From: Myxococcaceae bacterium
GTDB taxonomy: Bacteria; Myxococcota; Myxococcia; Myxococcales; Myxococcaceae
Assembly (NCBI GenBank): GCA_018262385.1
Contig: JAGSPQ010000130.1
Span: 1-15,134, forward strand
DNA: 15,134 bases
Reading direction: 5' to 3'
Numbering within the stretch: the first letter of the stretch is position 1; each line of letters opens with the position of its first letter. The translations under genes and the position numbers were made by a program. A model generated the notes under the pieces. The model had not been told where the DNA came from. It was given only the letters and a program-made list of their open reading frames with translations, and did not search any database. Below are positions 1 to 8,288 of the stretch, in pieces.

Positions 1-37
1 CGGACCCTAGCCTTGCGGATCGTCCGGCGGGCAGCGA

Positions 38-1459
38 TCAACCTCGCCCGCGGCCACCGAGCCAGCCGTCGATCGCCCGGATCAGCGCGTGCTCGTCGCC
101 GGTCTTTCGCAGCCAGCCGGTGGCGCCGCACTCGGCCGCCTTGGTGCTCAGCAGCTTCTCGTCGAGATCCGAGTAGAGGATCACCGGGGTCGAGTTGAGC
201 CCGTGGGCGCGCAGCGAGGTGACCACCTGGGGCCCCTGCACCGCGGGCATGTTGACGTCGAGCAGCACCAGGTCGACCGGGTTCTTGCGCAGCAGCATCG
301 CGACCATCAGCGGATTCTCGAGGGTGCGCACCTCGTACCCGGCGGCCTCGAGCGCCAGCCTCCCCGCCTCGAGCAGCAGCGGGCTGTCGTCGACGATCAG
401 GATCCGCTTCTTCGTCCGCGCCACCGCCTCGGAGGTGCGGTGGATCCGGAGGTCCTCGATGAGCGCGGTGGCGATCTGCTTCAGCTCCACCACCTCTTCG
501 GCGGCCCCGAGCGCGAGCGCGGCCAGCGGCATCCCCGCCACCGCGCAAGACGCCGCATCCTGGACGATCGTCCGCGCGCCGACCCGCCGCAGCGCCAGCA
601 GCCCCTGGGCGCCGTCGTCGCCCATCCCGGTCATCAGCACCCCCACCGCCCGGCCATGGAGCGAGCGGGCCATGGTGGTGAACAGCGCGTCCACCGAAGG
701 GCAGTGCGCGGAGGTCATCGTGTTGGGGGTGAGCCGGAAGATCAGCTCGCGATCGACGGTGAGGTTGTGGTTCGCCGGCGCGAGGTACACCGTGCCCGGA
801 CTGGCCTTCATCCCCGCCTCGGCGCTGCAGACCTTCAGCTTCGAGCGGGACGCGAGGAACCCGACGAAGCTGTCGAAGAAGTCGGTGGCCATGTGCTGCA
901 CCACCGCGATCGGCACCGGAAACGCCGCCGGCAGCTCGCCCAGCACCTGGGCCAGCGCGCGGGGGCCTCCGGTCGAGGCGCCCAGCCCGATCAGCAGCGG
1001 GGCCTCGGCCGAAGGCTTGCGGGCCACCGCCGGCGCCGGTGCCGCGCTCGGCGGCTTGGCCACCCCCGTCTCGGCGAGCTGGCGCATCCGGGTGGCGAAC
1101 TTCTGAATCAACATCTGGTGACCGCCGAACACCTCGCTCTTGGGGACCAGCTCGAGAGCGCCCCGGTGCATCGCCTCGAAGTTCAGATCCTGCCCGGGCG
1201 AGGACGAGCGCTCGCAGATCACCACCAGCGGCACCGGCCGCTCGGCCATGATCTTCTCGATCGCCTTCAGCCCGCCCATGCCGGGCATCGACAGATCCAT
1301 CGTGATCAGGTGGGGCCGCAGGCGGCGCGCCAGCTCGACCGCTTCCTCGCCGGTCTTCGCTTCGCCGACCACCTTGAGGGCGGGGTCAGTCTCGAGCGCG
1401 CGGCGCAGGGCCTCGCGGGTGAAGTCCGAGTCGTCGACCACCAGCACGCTGAAGACCAT
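38..1459 (-). CDS. CheB-type protein-glutamate methylesterase with receiver domains at both ends
   Basis: This 473-residue protein reads as receiver, CheB methylesterase, receiver. The N-terminal receiver (about 1-125) has acidic residues D9/D10, phospho-acceptor D55 and conserved K107. A Pro/Ala linker (about 133-152) leads to the catalytic domain (about 153-335), which shows GASTGG with nucleophile S162, H189 in QHM and D282 in TGMGDDG, the Ser-His-Asp triad of CheB. The extra C-terminal receiver (about 350-470) has D357/D358, D401 and K452. CheB proteins remove methyl groups from chemoreceptor glutamates; the second receiver suggests an added phospho-input or a phosphate sink. In the N-terminal receiver the position where Ser/Thr is expected at the end of beta-4 appears to be C82. 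No cheA, cheR, cheW or receptor gene lies in the window, so the partner pathway is unknown. The ATG at 1459 has no clear Shine-Dalgarno. Identification as CheB is firm; the role of the second receiver is inferred. Confidence 0.95.
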   Translation of the reverse strand: MVFSVLVVDDSDFTREALRRALETDPALKVVGEAKTGEEAVELARRLRPHLITMDLSMPGMGGLKAIEKIMAERPVPLVVICERSSSPGQDLNFEAMHRGALELVPKSEVFGGHQMLIQKFATRMRQLAETGVAKPPSAAPAPAVARKPSAEAPLLIGLGASTGGPRALAQVLGELPAAFPVPIAVVQHMATDFFDSFVGFLASRSKLKVCSAEAGMKASPGTVYLAPANHNLTVDRELIFRLTPNTMTSAHCPSVDALFTTMARSLHGRAVGVLMTGMGDDGAQGLLALRRVGARTIVQDAASCAVAGMPLAALALGAAEEVVELKQIATALIEDLRIHRTSEAVARTKKRILIVDDSPLLLEAGRLALEAAGYEVRTLENPLMVAMLLRKNPVDLVLLDVNMPAVQGPQVVTSLRAHGLNSTPVILYSDLDEKLLSTKAAECGATGWLRKTGDEHALIRAIDGWLGGRGRG

Positions 1460-1571
1460 TTGGGGTGGGGCAAGAAGACCACTTCCCGCGCCAGGGTGGC
1501 AGCGCGATCTGCCGAATGGCGGCGGGCGGCCAAACCCCGGGGTGCGCTCTGGGGGTGCCGGCGCGCCGCCA

Positions 1572-1589
1572 GGGCCGGTAAATCGGCCC
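1572..1589. promoter_or_regulatory. Short inverted repeat in the cheB / 1687 divergent intergenic region
   Basis: GGGCCG and CGGCCC flank the 6-nt loop GTAAAT, giving a perfect 6-bp stem in the 227-bp region between two divergently transcribed genes. It could be an operator or a small hairpin. In such GC-rich DNA a 6-bp stem is also expected by chance. Nothing else in 1460-1686 reads as a gene, and no convincing -35/-10 pair was found; TATTCT at 1674-1679 is a weak -10 candidate for the rightward gene. Confidence 0.2.
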
Positions 1590-1686
1590 CAGATCGATTG
1601 CGGCGGGCGAGGTGCTACAGCGATGATGCGAGCTGCTCCGGGCTGTAAAAATTCCCCCTCGCCAGCCGCTCCGTATTCTCGGCGTC

Positions 1687-2016
1687 ATGAAGAAAGAAAC
1701 CCGCCAGCTCGAGCTGCCTCTTTCGGCCAGGCCGAAGCTCACTTTGATCAAAGGGGAAGGGCAGCGCGTCCAGGAGCCGCTGACCAACCGCGACGCGGTG
1801 GCGCGGGTGTTGATCGAGGCCGGGGCCGACATGCTGCTGCGGCGGATCAGCCCCGAGCGCGCCGAGCACATCGAGCAGAAGGTCGAGGCGGTGCTGCGGC
1901 TGTTCGACCGGGTCGACCGGCATCCGGAGGCGATGGCCGAGCTGAAGACCCGGCTGGACGACCTCGAGGCGTTGATGCGGGAGACGCGTGATGGGCGGGT
2001 GCGAAGGAGGATTTAG
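1687..2016 (+). CDS. Small uncharacterised protein upstream of a Ser/Thr kinase gene
   Basis: This is a 109-residue protein I do not recognise. It is highly charged, has no signal peptide and no membrane segment, and so is probably cytoplasmic. After a basic N-terminus (about 1-30), residues 34-100 look almost wholly helical. They contain regularly spaced hydrophobic positions (for example VARVLIEAGADMLL and EAVLRLFDRVDR) and could form a helical bundle or coiled coil. It ends in a run of arginines. Codon use matches its neighbours, which supports it being real. The ATG at 1687 has no Shine-Dalgarno in the preceding 20 bases. The kinase gene begins 32 bp downstream on the same strand, so the two may be co-transcribed, and a role as kinase partner or regulator is a guess from position only. 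Confidence 0.7.
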   Translation: MKKETRQLELPLSARPKLTLIKGEGQRVQEPLTNRDAVARVLIEAGADMLLRRISPERAEHIEQKVEAVLRLFDRVDRHPEAMAELKTRLDDLEALMRETRDGRVRRRI

Positions 2017-2048
2017 TTTAAGGTTTCCCCCCTCTTCCCCCTCGTCCC

Positions 2049-4121
<2,073 letters not shown>

Positions 4122-4136
4122 CTGCAACAAAAGAAA

Positions 4137-4165
4137 CGGCCGCGTGGATCTTCTCCACGCGGCCG
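4137..4165 (-). terminator. Intrinsic terminator between convergent kinase and DsbA-like genes
   Basis: A perfect 12-bp stem (CGGCCGCGTGGA at 4137-4148, its complement at 4154-4165) encloses the 5-nt loop TCTTC. Read on the minus strand, the stem is followed by the T-rich run TTTCTTTTGTTG, the classic arrangement for ending transcription of the triple DsbA gene, whose stop is about 28 bases before the stem. On the plus strand only CTCTTG follows, so it should work less well for the kinase gene. Confidence 0.88.
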
Positions 4166-4193
4166 GAACTCTTGAAGCGAAGCGGGTGGCGGA

Positions 4194-6203
4194 CTACTTG
4201 CCGCCCTTCTTCTTCAGCTCGTCATCGATGATCGCCTTGAACTGATCGATCGGCTGCGCGCCGACCAGCTGCCGGCCGTTGATGAAGAAGGTCGGGGTGC
4301 CGTTGGCGCCAATCGCGGTGCCTTCGGTCGAGTCCTTGGTGATCAGCGCGTCGAACTTGTTGCCGTCCATCGCCGCCTTGAACTTGCCCATGTCCAGGCC
4401 GAGCTCCTGGGCGTACTTCTCGAGGTTCTGACGATCGAGCGCGCCCTGGTTGGCGAACAGCTTGTCGTGCATCTCCCAGAACTTGCCCTGCTCGTTGGCA
4501 GCCATCGAAGCGGCGGCGGCCGGACGGGCGTTGGGGTGGAAGGGCAGCGGCTGGTGCTTGAAGGCGATCTTCACCTTGTTGCCGTACTGCTTCTCGAGGT
4601 CGTGCAGCGTCGGCACCACCCGCGAGCAGAACGGGCACTGGAAGTCGGAGAACGCCACGATGGTGACCGGAGCGTTCTTCGGGCCCTTCACCGGCGCGGT
4701 GCCGATGTCGATGTTGGCGATCGGAGCCGGCGCGGCCGGAGCGGCCTCGCCGTGGCCCTGCCCTGGCGGGTGGTTGTGGCCCGCGTGCGGATCAGCGGCG
4801 ACCTTGCCGGCCTCTTCCTGCAGCTTGGCGTAGACGTTCTCGAGCTTGGTGCCGGAGGCGATCAGCTTGTCCGCCTTGGCAATCTCCTCGTCGATGATCG
4901 CCTTGAACGCCTCGAACGGCTGCGCCCCGACGAACTCCCGGCCGTTGATGAAGAAGGTCGGGGTGCCGTTGGCGCCCACCGCGTTGCCGGCGGCCGAGTC
5001 GGCCTCGACGCGCGCGGCGAACTTGTTGGTGTCGAGGGCGTTCTTGAACTTGCCCATGTCGAGCCCGATTTCCTTCGCGTAGTTCTCGAGGTTCTGACGA
5101 TCGAGCGCGCCCTGGTTGGCGAACATCTTGTCGTGCATCGGCCAGAACTTGCCCTGCTCGTTGGCGGCCATCGACGCCTCAGCGGCGATCTTGGCGTTGT
5201 TGTGGAAGGGCAGCGGCTGGTGACGGAAGACCATCTTCACGTCCTTGCCGTAGGTGTCCTCGATCTGCTTCATCGTCGGGACGACGCGCGAGCAGAACGG
5301 GCACTGGAAGTCGCTCCAGAGCACGATGTTGACCTTCGCCAGCTTGGCGCCCTTGGCGGGCGAGTCGCTGGGGATGTCGACCTTGCGGATCGCCGGAGCG
5401 GCCGGAGCGGCCTGGGGAGCAGCGGCCTGGGGGGCCGGCGCGTTGGCGACGCCCTTCTCGAGCACCGCGGCGTAGACGGCTTCCGGGCGGGTTCCGGCGC
5501 TGACCAGCGCCTGGGCCTTGCCGAGCTCTTCGTCGATCAGCGCCTTGAACGCCGGCGCCGGCTGCGCGCCCGAGAGCTTGCGGCCGTTGATGAAGAAGCA
5601 GGGGGTGCCGCTGGCGCCGAGCTGGCCGGCGAGGGCCTGGTCGCGATCGATGATCGCGCTGAACTTCGGCGAGTTCATGTCCGCCTTCCACTTCTCGACG
5701 TTGAGGCCGATCGCCTTCGCGTGGCTCTCGAACGTCGCCGCGTCGAGGTTCTGCTGGTTGGCGAAGAGCTTGTCGTGCATGTCCCAATACTTGCCCTGCT
5801 CGCCGGCCGCCATCGCCGCCAGCGCGGCAGGCTTGGCGTTCGGGTGGAAGCTCAACGGGTTCTGCTTCATCACCACCCGGATCTTCCCTTCGTACGCCTT
5901 CTCCATCTCGACGACCGTGTTGTGGCCGCGGCTGCAGAACGGGCACTGGTAGTCGGAGAACTCGACCAGGGTGACCAGCGCGTTGGCCGGGCCCTTCACC
6001 GGGGAGTCGTCGACCGGGACCTTGAAGACGGTCTGGTCACCGCCGCCGGGCGCCGGGGCCGCGCGGGGAGCCACGTTGGTCGGCGCCAGCGCCGCCACCA
6101 CGCCGGGCGCGTTATTGGTGCCAGAAGTACCGCTCGCCATCCGGCCGACCGCGAAGCCGACCACGCCGCCCACCAGCAGGGCGATGATCACATTGGGTTT
6201 CAT
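4194..6203 (-). CDS. Triple DsbA-like thioredoxin-fold protein, membrane-anchored or exported
   Basis: This 669-residue protein holds three tandem DsbA-family (Thioredoxin_4-like) domains. A hydrophobic N-terminal segment (about 5-22, VIIALLVGGVVGFAVG) acts as signal peptide or anchor and places the domains in the periplasm. Each domain has a CPFC redox site (C87-C90, C301-C304, C523-C526) and a downstream GTP-x-FFING motif carrying the cis-proline (GTPCFF in domain 1, GTPTFF in 2 and 3). The likely role is oxidation or isomerisation of disulfides in exported proteins. A His-rich linker (H473, H476, H478, H484) precedes domain 3. Domains 2 and 3 are much more alike than either is to domain 1, even at DNA level. 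The frame stays open upstream to 6266, but ATG 6203 is chosen because it directly precedes the hydrophobic segment and has a good Shine-Dalgarno. No DsbB- or VKOR-like partner is in the window. The gene ends at a strong terminator. Confidence 0.93.
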   Translation of the reverse strand: MKPNVIIALLVGGVVGFAVGRMASGTSGTNNAPGVVAALAPTNVAPRAAPAPGGGDQTVFKVPVDDSPVKGPANALVTLVEFSDYQCPFCSRGHNTVVEMEKAYEGKIRVVMKQNPLSFHPNAKPAALAAMAAGEQGKYWDMHDKLFANQQNLDAATFESHAKAIGLNVEKWKADMNSPKFSAIIDRDQALAGQLGASGTPCFFINGRKLSGAQPAPAFKALIDEELGKAQALVSAGTRPEAVYAAVLEKGVANAPAPQAAAPQAAPAAPAIRKVDIPSDSPAKGAKLAKVNIVLWSDFQCPFCSRVVPTMKQIEDTYGKDVKMVFRHQPLPFHNNAKIAAEASMAANEQGKFWPMHDKMFANQGALDRQNLENYAKEIGLDMGKFKNALDTNKFAARVEADSAAGNAVGANGTPTFFINGREFVGAQPFEAFKAIIDEEIAKADKLIASGTKLENVYAKLQEEAGKVAADPHAGHNHPPGQGHGEAAPAAPAPIANIDIGTAPVKGPKNAPVTIVAFSDFQCPFCSRVVPTLHDLEKQYGNKVKIAFKHQPLPFHPNARPAAAASMAANEQGKFWEMHDKLFANQGALDRQNLEKYAQELGLDMGKFKAAMDGNKFDALITKDSTEGTAIGANGTPTFFINGRQLVGAQPIDQFKAIIDDELKKKGGK
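4272..4310. repeat. Direct repeat copy 1a (DsbA module 3, cis-Pro region)
   Basis: These 39 bases are identical to 4938-4976, exactly 666 bp away. They encode the cis-proline segment of module 3 (GTPTFFINGR) in the triple DsbA gene. Confidence 0.9.
4417..4459. repeat. Direct repeat copy 2a (DsbA module 3, helical region)
   Basis: These 43 bases are identical to 5083-5125, again exactly 666 bp (222 codons) away. They encode the FANQGALDRQNLE segment of module 3. Confidence 0.9.
4938..4976. repeat. Direct repeat copy 1b (DsbA module 2, cis-Pro region)
   Basis: This is the partner of 4272-4310, with 39 of 39 bases identical, in the cis-proline segment of module 2. Confidence 0.9.
5083..5125. 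repeat. Direct repeat copy 2b (DsbA module 2, helical region)
   Basis: This is the partner of 4417-4459, with 43 of 43 bases identical, in module 2. The constant 666-bp offset shows that the two modules align without gaps over this part. Confidence 0.9.
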
Positions 6204-6214
6204 TTGAGTTTCTG

Positions 6215-6222
6215 CTCCTTTA
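6215..6222 (-). promoter_or_regulatory. Ribosome binding site fixing the start of the triple DsbA gene
   Basis: Read on the minus strand this is TAAAGGAG, an extended Shine-Dalgarno with 11 nt between GGAG and ATG 6203. It supports 6203 over the more upstream open frame that reaches 6266. Such strong sites are rare among the other genes here. Confidence 0.8.
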
Positions 6223-6234
6223 GGAAAATTCCGC

Positions 6235-6248
6235 GCGGTAGATACCGC
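6235..6248. promoter_or_regulatory. 14-bp palindrome in the DsbA / TusA divergent promoter region, candidate operator
   Basis: GCGGTA and TACCGC flank the 2-bp centre GA, a perfect 6+6 inverted repeat. It lies in the 89-bp region between two divergent genes, 32 bp upstream of ATG 6203 and 44 bp upstream of GTG 6293. This is a natural place for a dimeric regulator acting on both promoters. No regulator gene is adjacent, so the binding protein is unknown. Confidence 0.4.
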
Positions 6249-6292
6249 ACAGTTCGAGACGCGCACTAACCAAACTTCGGCCCGGAGGTGAA

Positions 6293-6520
6293 GTGAAAGC
6301 CCTCAAAGTTTCAGCCCACCGGGTCGACGCGCGAGGCCGCCCGTGTCCCTGGCCGATCATCGAGCTGGCGAAGGCGCTCAAGCTGCACCCCGAGGTCGAG
6401 CTGTGGGCGGACGATCCGGCGGCGCGGGCGGATCTCGAGAGCTTCTGCGCGGCGACCGGGGCGCGGGCCGGGCCGGTGCAGACCGAGGGGCCGCTGCTGC
6501 AGGTGGTGGTCTGCCGCTGA
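6293..6520 (+). CDS. TusA/SirA-family sulfur carrier-like protein
   Basis: This small protein of 75 residues has the TusA-family signature near its N-terminus: DARGRPCPWPIIELAKALK, with the CPxP cysteine at C18 at the start of the first helix. A short beta-strand (VELWADD), a second helix and a final strand (LLQVVVCR) follow, the usual two-layer alpha/beta fold at the usual length. Family members carry persulfide sulfur on this cysteine for tRNA thiolation, molybdenum cofactor or other sulfur transfer; which applies here cannot be told. The GTG start is 4 nt after GGAGG (6284-6288), a strong but close Shine-Dalgarno. The gene diverges from the triple DsbA gene and converges on the ABC ATPase gene, with only 13 bp between stops and no terminator hairpin. 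Confidence 0.85.
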   Translation: MKALKVSAHRVDARGRPCPWPIIELAKALKLHPEVELWADDPAARADLESFCAATGARAGPVQTEGPLLQVVVCR

Positions 6521-6533
6521 AGGCGCCGCGTCC

Positions 6534-7445
6534 TCAGGTGAGCTGAAGGACCTTCTCTTCCAGCCGCTTTCCGCGCGAGACGCTCAAGATCAGCACCTGC
6601 CGCTGCACCAGCAGCCCGACGGTGCGGGTGATGATGTCCTCGGGCTGAACCGCCTGGCCATCGAAGTGCACCACCAGAATGGTGTCCTTGTTCTCGAGGG
6701 TGGCGGTGCGGCAGCCCGAGAGCGCCTTCACCTCGTCGAGCGGCACCGGGCCGCGGGCGATCTGCACCCGGAACTCGGCCAGCTGCCCGGTCATCTCGGA
6801 CATCGTGCCGGCCTTCACCAGCTTCCCCTTGTCGAGGATCGCGGTGGAGTCGCACAGCTCTTCGAGCTCCTGCAGGTTGTGGCTCGAGACCACCACCGTC
6901 GAGTGGCCCTTTAGCTCGCGAATCAGCTGGCGCACCGCGGCCGCGATCTTCGGATCGAGGCCGGCGGTCGGCTCGTCGAGGAAGACCACCGGCGGCTTGC
7001 CCATCAGCGCCTGGGCCATCGCCACCCGCTTTGCCATCCCGTGCGACATCGCGCCGGCGGGCACCGCCCAGGTCTCGGGCAGCGCGACCCGCTCGAGCGC
7101 CTCGCGGGCTTCTCGCTCCGGCTCGGGCAGCCCGGACAGCCGGGCGAGGTAGGTCAACAGCGCGCCCACCGGCCAGGCGGCGGGCAGCACCGCGTCCTGC
7201 GGCAGCACCCCGACCTTGCCCTTGAGCGCGCCGGGCTGGGTCGGGTCGACGCCCAGCACCCGGATGCTGCCGGCGGTGGGGAAGAGGAAGCCGCACATCA
7301 TCGAGAAGGTGGTGGTCTTCCCGGCGCCGTTGGGGCCGATCAGCCCGTAGCACTCGCCCTCGCCGACGGTGAAGGTGACGTCGTTGACCGCCACCTTGTG
7401 GCCGAAGCGCTTGCTCAGCCCCTTGATCTCGATCGCCGCGCTCAC
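6534..7445 (-). CDS. ABC-2 type exporter, ATP-binding subunit
   Basis: This 303-residue ATPase powers the membrane subunit encoded just upstream. The nucleotide-binding domain (about 3-235) has Walker A GPNGAGKTT (37-45), Q-loop Q83, Walker B VVFLDEP with catalytic E158, D-loop GLD (162-164) and switch H189. The signature motif reads MSHGMAKR (133-140) instead of LSGGQ, a departure also seen in some ABC-2 exporters. A C-terminal region of about 70 residues follows, of a kind common in ABC-2 ATPases. The start is GTG 7445, which overlaps the permease stop as GTGA, so translation is probably coupled. The open frame runs far upstream, but residues before this GTG have no ABC character and are antisense to other genes. 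The substrate is unknown; drugs, lipids and polysaccharides are typical for the family. Confidence 0.93.
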   Translation of the reverse strand: MSAAIEIKGLSKRFGHKVAVNDVTFTVGEGECYGLIGPNGAGKTTTFSMMCGFLFPTAGSIRVLGVDPTQPGALKGKVGVLPQDAVLPAAWPVGALLTYLARLSGLPEPEREAREALERVALPETWAVPAGAMSHGMAKRVAMAQALMGKPPVVFLDEPTAGLDPKIAAAVRQLIRELKGHSTVVVSSHNLQELEELCDSTAILDKGKLVKAGTMSEMTGQLAEFRVQIARGPVPLDEVKALSGCRTATLENKDTILVVHFDGQAVQPEDIITRTVGLLVQRQVLILSVSRGKRLEEKVLQLT

Positions 7446-8218
7446 AGGTCTCTGCGCCTCAATGCCAGGTGGGCCAGCCCGAGGAAGAACAGCGCAAAGC
7501 CCAGGTGCACCATCCCCGCCGAGAGGAAGCGCGCCGGCTCGGGGTGCATCACGTTCAGCACCAGGCTCACTCCCGACTGCCGGGTGACCGCCGAGCACAG
7601 CGAAGAGAGGCCGAGGTACGCCAGCGCGAACACCACCAGCACCACGCACAGCTTGAGGCCCACCACCACCGCGCTGCCGGCGGTGAAGTCGGCGTTGAGC
7701 ACCTTGGCGACCGCCACCATCATCACCGTGCACAGCACCAGCAGCCCGCTGGCGAGCGTCGCCTGGGCGAGGAACTTCCCGATCAGGATGCTCGAGCGCT
7801 TGACCCGCACCACCAGGTAGCGAATCGACTTGGGGCCGATCTCGCCCGAGATCTGATCGAAGCTCATCAGCGCGATGAACAGCGGGGCGAAGACCATCGT
7901 CAGCTTGAAGACCACGAACAGCACCAGCGGCATCGCCGAGAGCCAGTCGAGCAGCGCGTCGTCGTCGGTGAAGAACGTGCTGAGGAACTTCTTGCGGCCC
8001 TCGACCGCCTGGGCGGCAGCCGCGGCGGCGTCGACCTGCCCGGCGGCGACCGCTTGATCGACCTGGGAGTTGAGCTGGTGGTTGATCGAGCCGACGATCG
8101 TCAGCGCCAGCGCGGTGAAGAGGAGGAAGAGGATCAGCAGCACGATCACGCGGCCGCCCTTCAGCGCCCGCCCGATCTCCCCCCGCCAGATCTCTTTGAT
8201 TTCCCGGATGTCGTCCAA
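7442..8218 (-). CDS. ABC-2 type exporter, permease subunit
   Basis: This is an integral membrane protein of about 258 residues. A short amphipathic start (EIKEIWRGEIGRALK), typical of ABC-2 permeases, precedes TM1 (about 24-43). A polar, Ala/Gln-rich loop of about 50 residues follows, then four or five further hydrophobic segments, the last close to the C-terminus (GFALFFLGLAHLAL) and ending RRRDL. Its stop overlaps the start of the ATPase gene, so the two form one exporter. The start is uncertain. TTG 8218 is the best fit, directly before the conserved N-terminal helix, although no Shine-Dalgarno is visible. The open frame continues upstream, but that part is antisense to the transpeptidase gene. 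GTG codons inside TM1 are less likely starts. Confidence 0.88.
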   Translation of the reverse strand: MDDIREIKEIWRGEIGRALKGGRVIVLLILFLLFTALALTIVGSINHQLNSQVDQAVAAGQVDAAAAAAQAVEGRKKFLSTFFTDDDALLDWLSAMPLVLFVVFKLTMVFAPLFIALMSFDQISGEIGPKSIRYLVVRVKRSSILIGKFLAQATLASGLLVLCTVMMVAVAKVLNADFTAGSAVVVGLKLCVVLVVFALAYLGLSSLCSAVTRQSGVSLVLNVMHPEPARFLSAGMVHLGFALFFLGLAHLALRRRDL

Positions 8219-8222
8219 AGCC

Positions 8223-8249
8223 GGGGGGCTTGTATAAGAGGGGCCCCCC
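8223..8249. promoter_or_regulatory. GC-rich inverted repeat with an AT-rich core in the permease / PBP divergent region
   Basis: GGGGGGC (8223-8229) and GCCCCCC (8243-8249) flank a 13-nt core containing TATAAG (8233-8238). TATAAG is a possible -10 element for the rightward transpeptidase gene, with about 50 bases to its start. No good -35 was found. A repressor could use the flanking arms, or the element may be a hairpin. This is a low-confidence reading. Confidence 0.35.
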
Positions 8250-8288
8250 CTTCGCCATGTCGCAAATTCGACCCGGAAGAATCGAACC

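Noticed and set aside
89..1648. Long plus-strand open frame of over 500 codons opposite the CheB gene
   Set aside because: Its protein is rich in Arg, His, Gln and Gly without any domain, the usual product of reading GC-rich coding DNA in the wrong frame; the minus strand has full CheB motifs.
6204..6266. 21-residue N-terminal extension of the triple DsbA protein
   Set aside because: It would put a polar segment before the signal/anchor helix and cover the strong Shine-Dalgarno of ATG 6203 and the palindrome.
4467..6269. Plus-strand open frame of 600 codons opposite the triple DsbA gene
   Set aside because: Composition is Val/Leu/Arg/Glu-rich with no domain, and its internal repeats merely mirror the DsbA modules.
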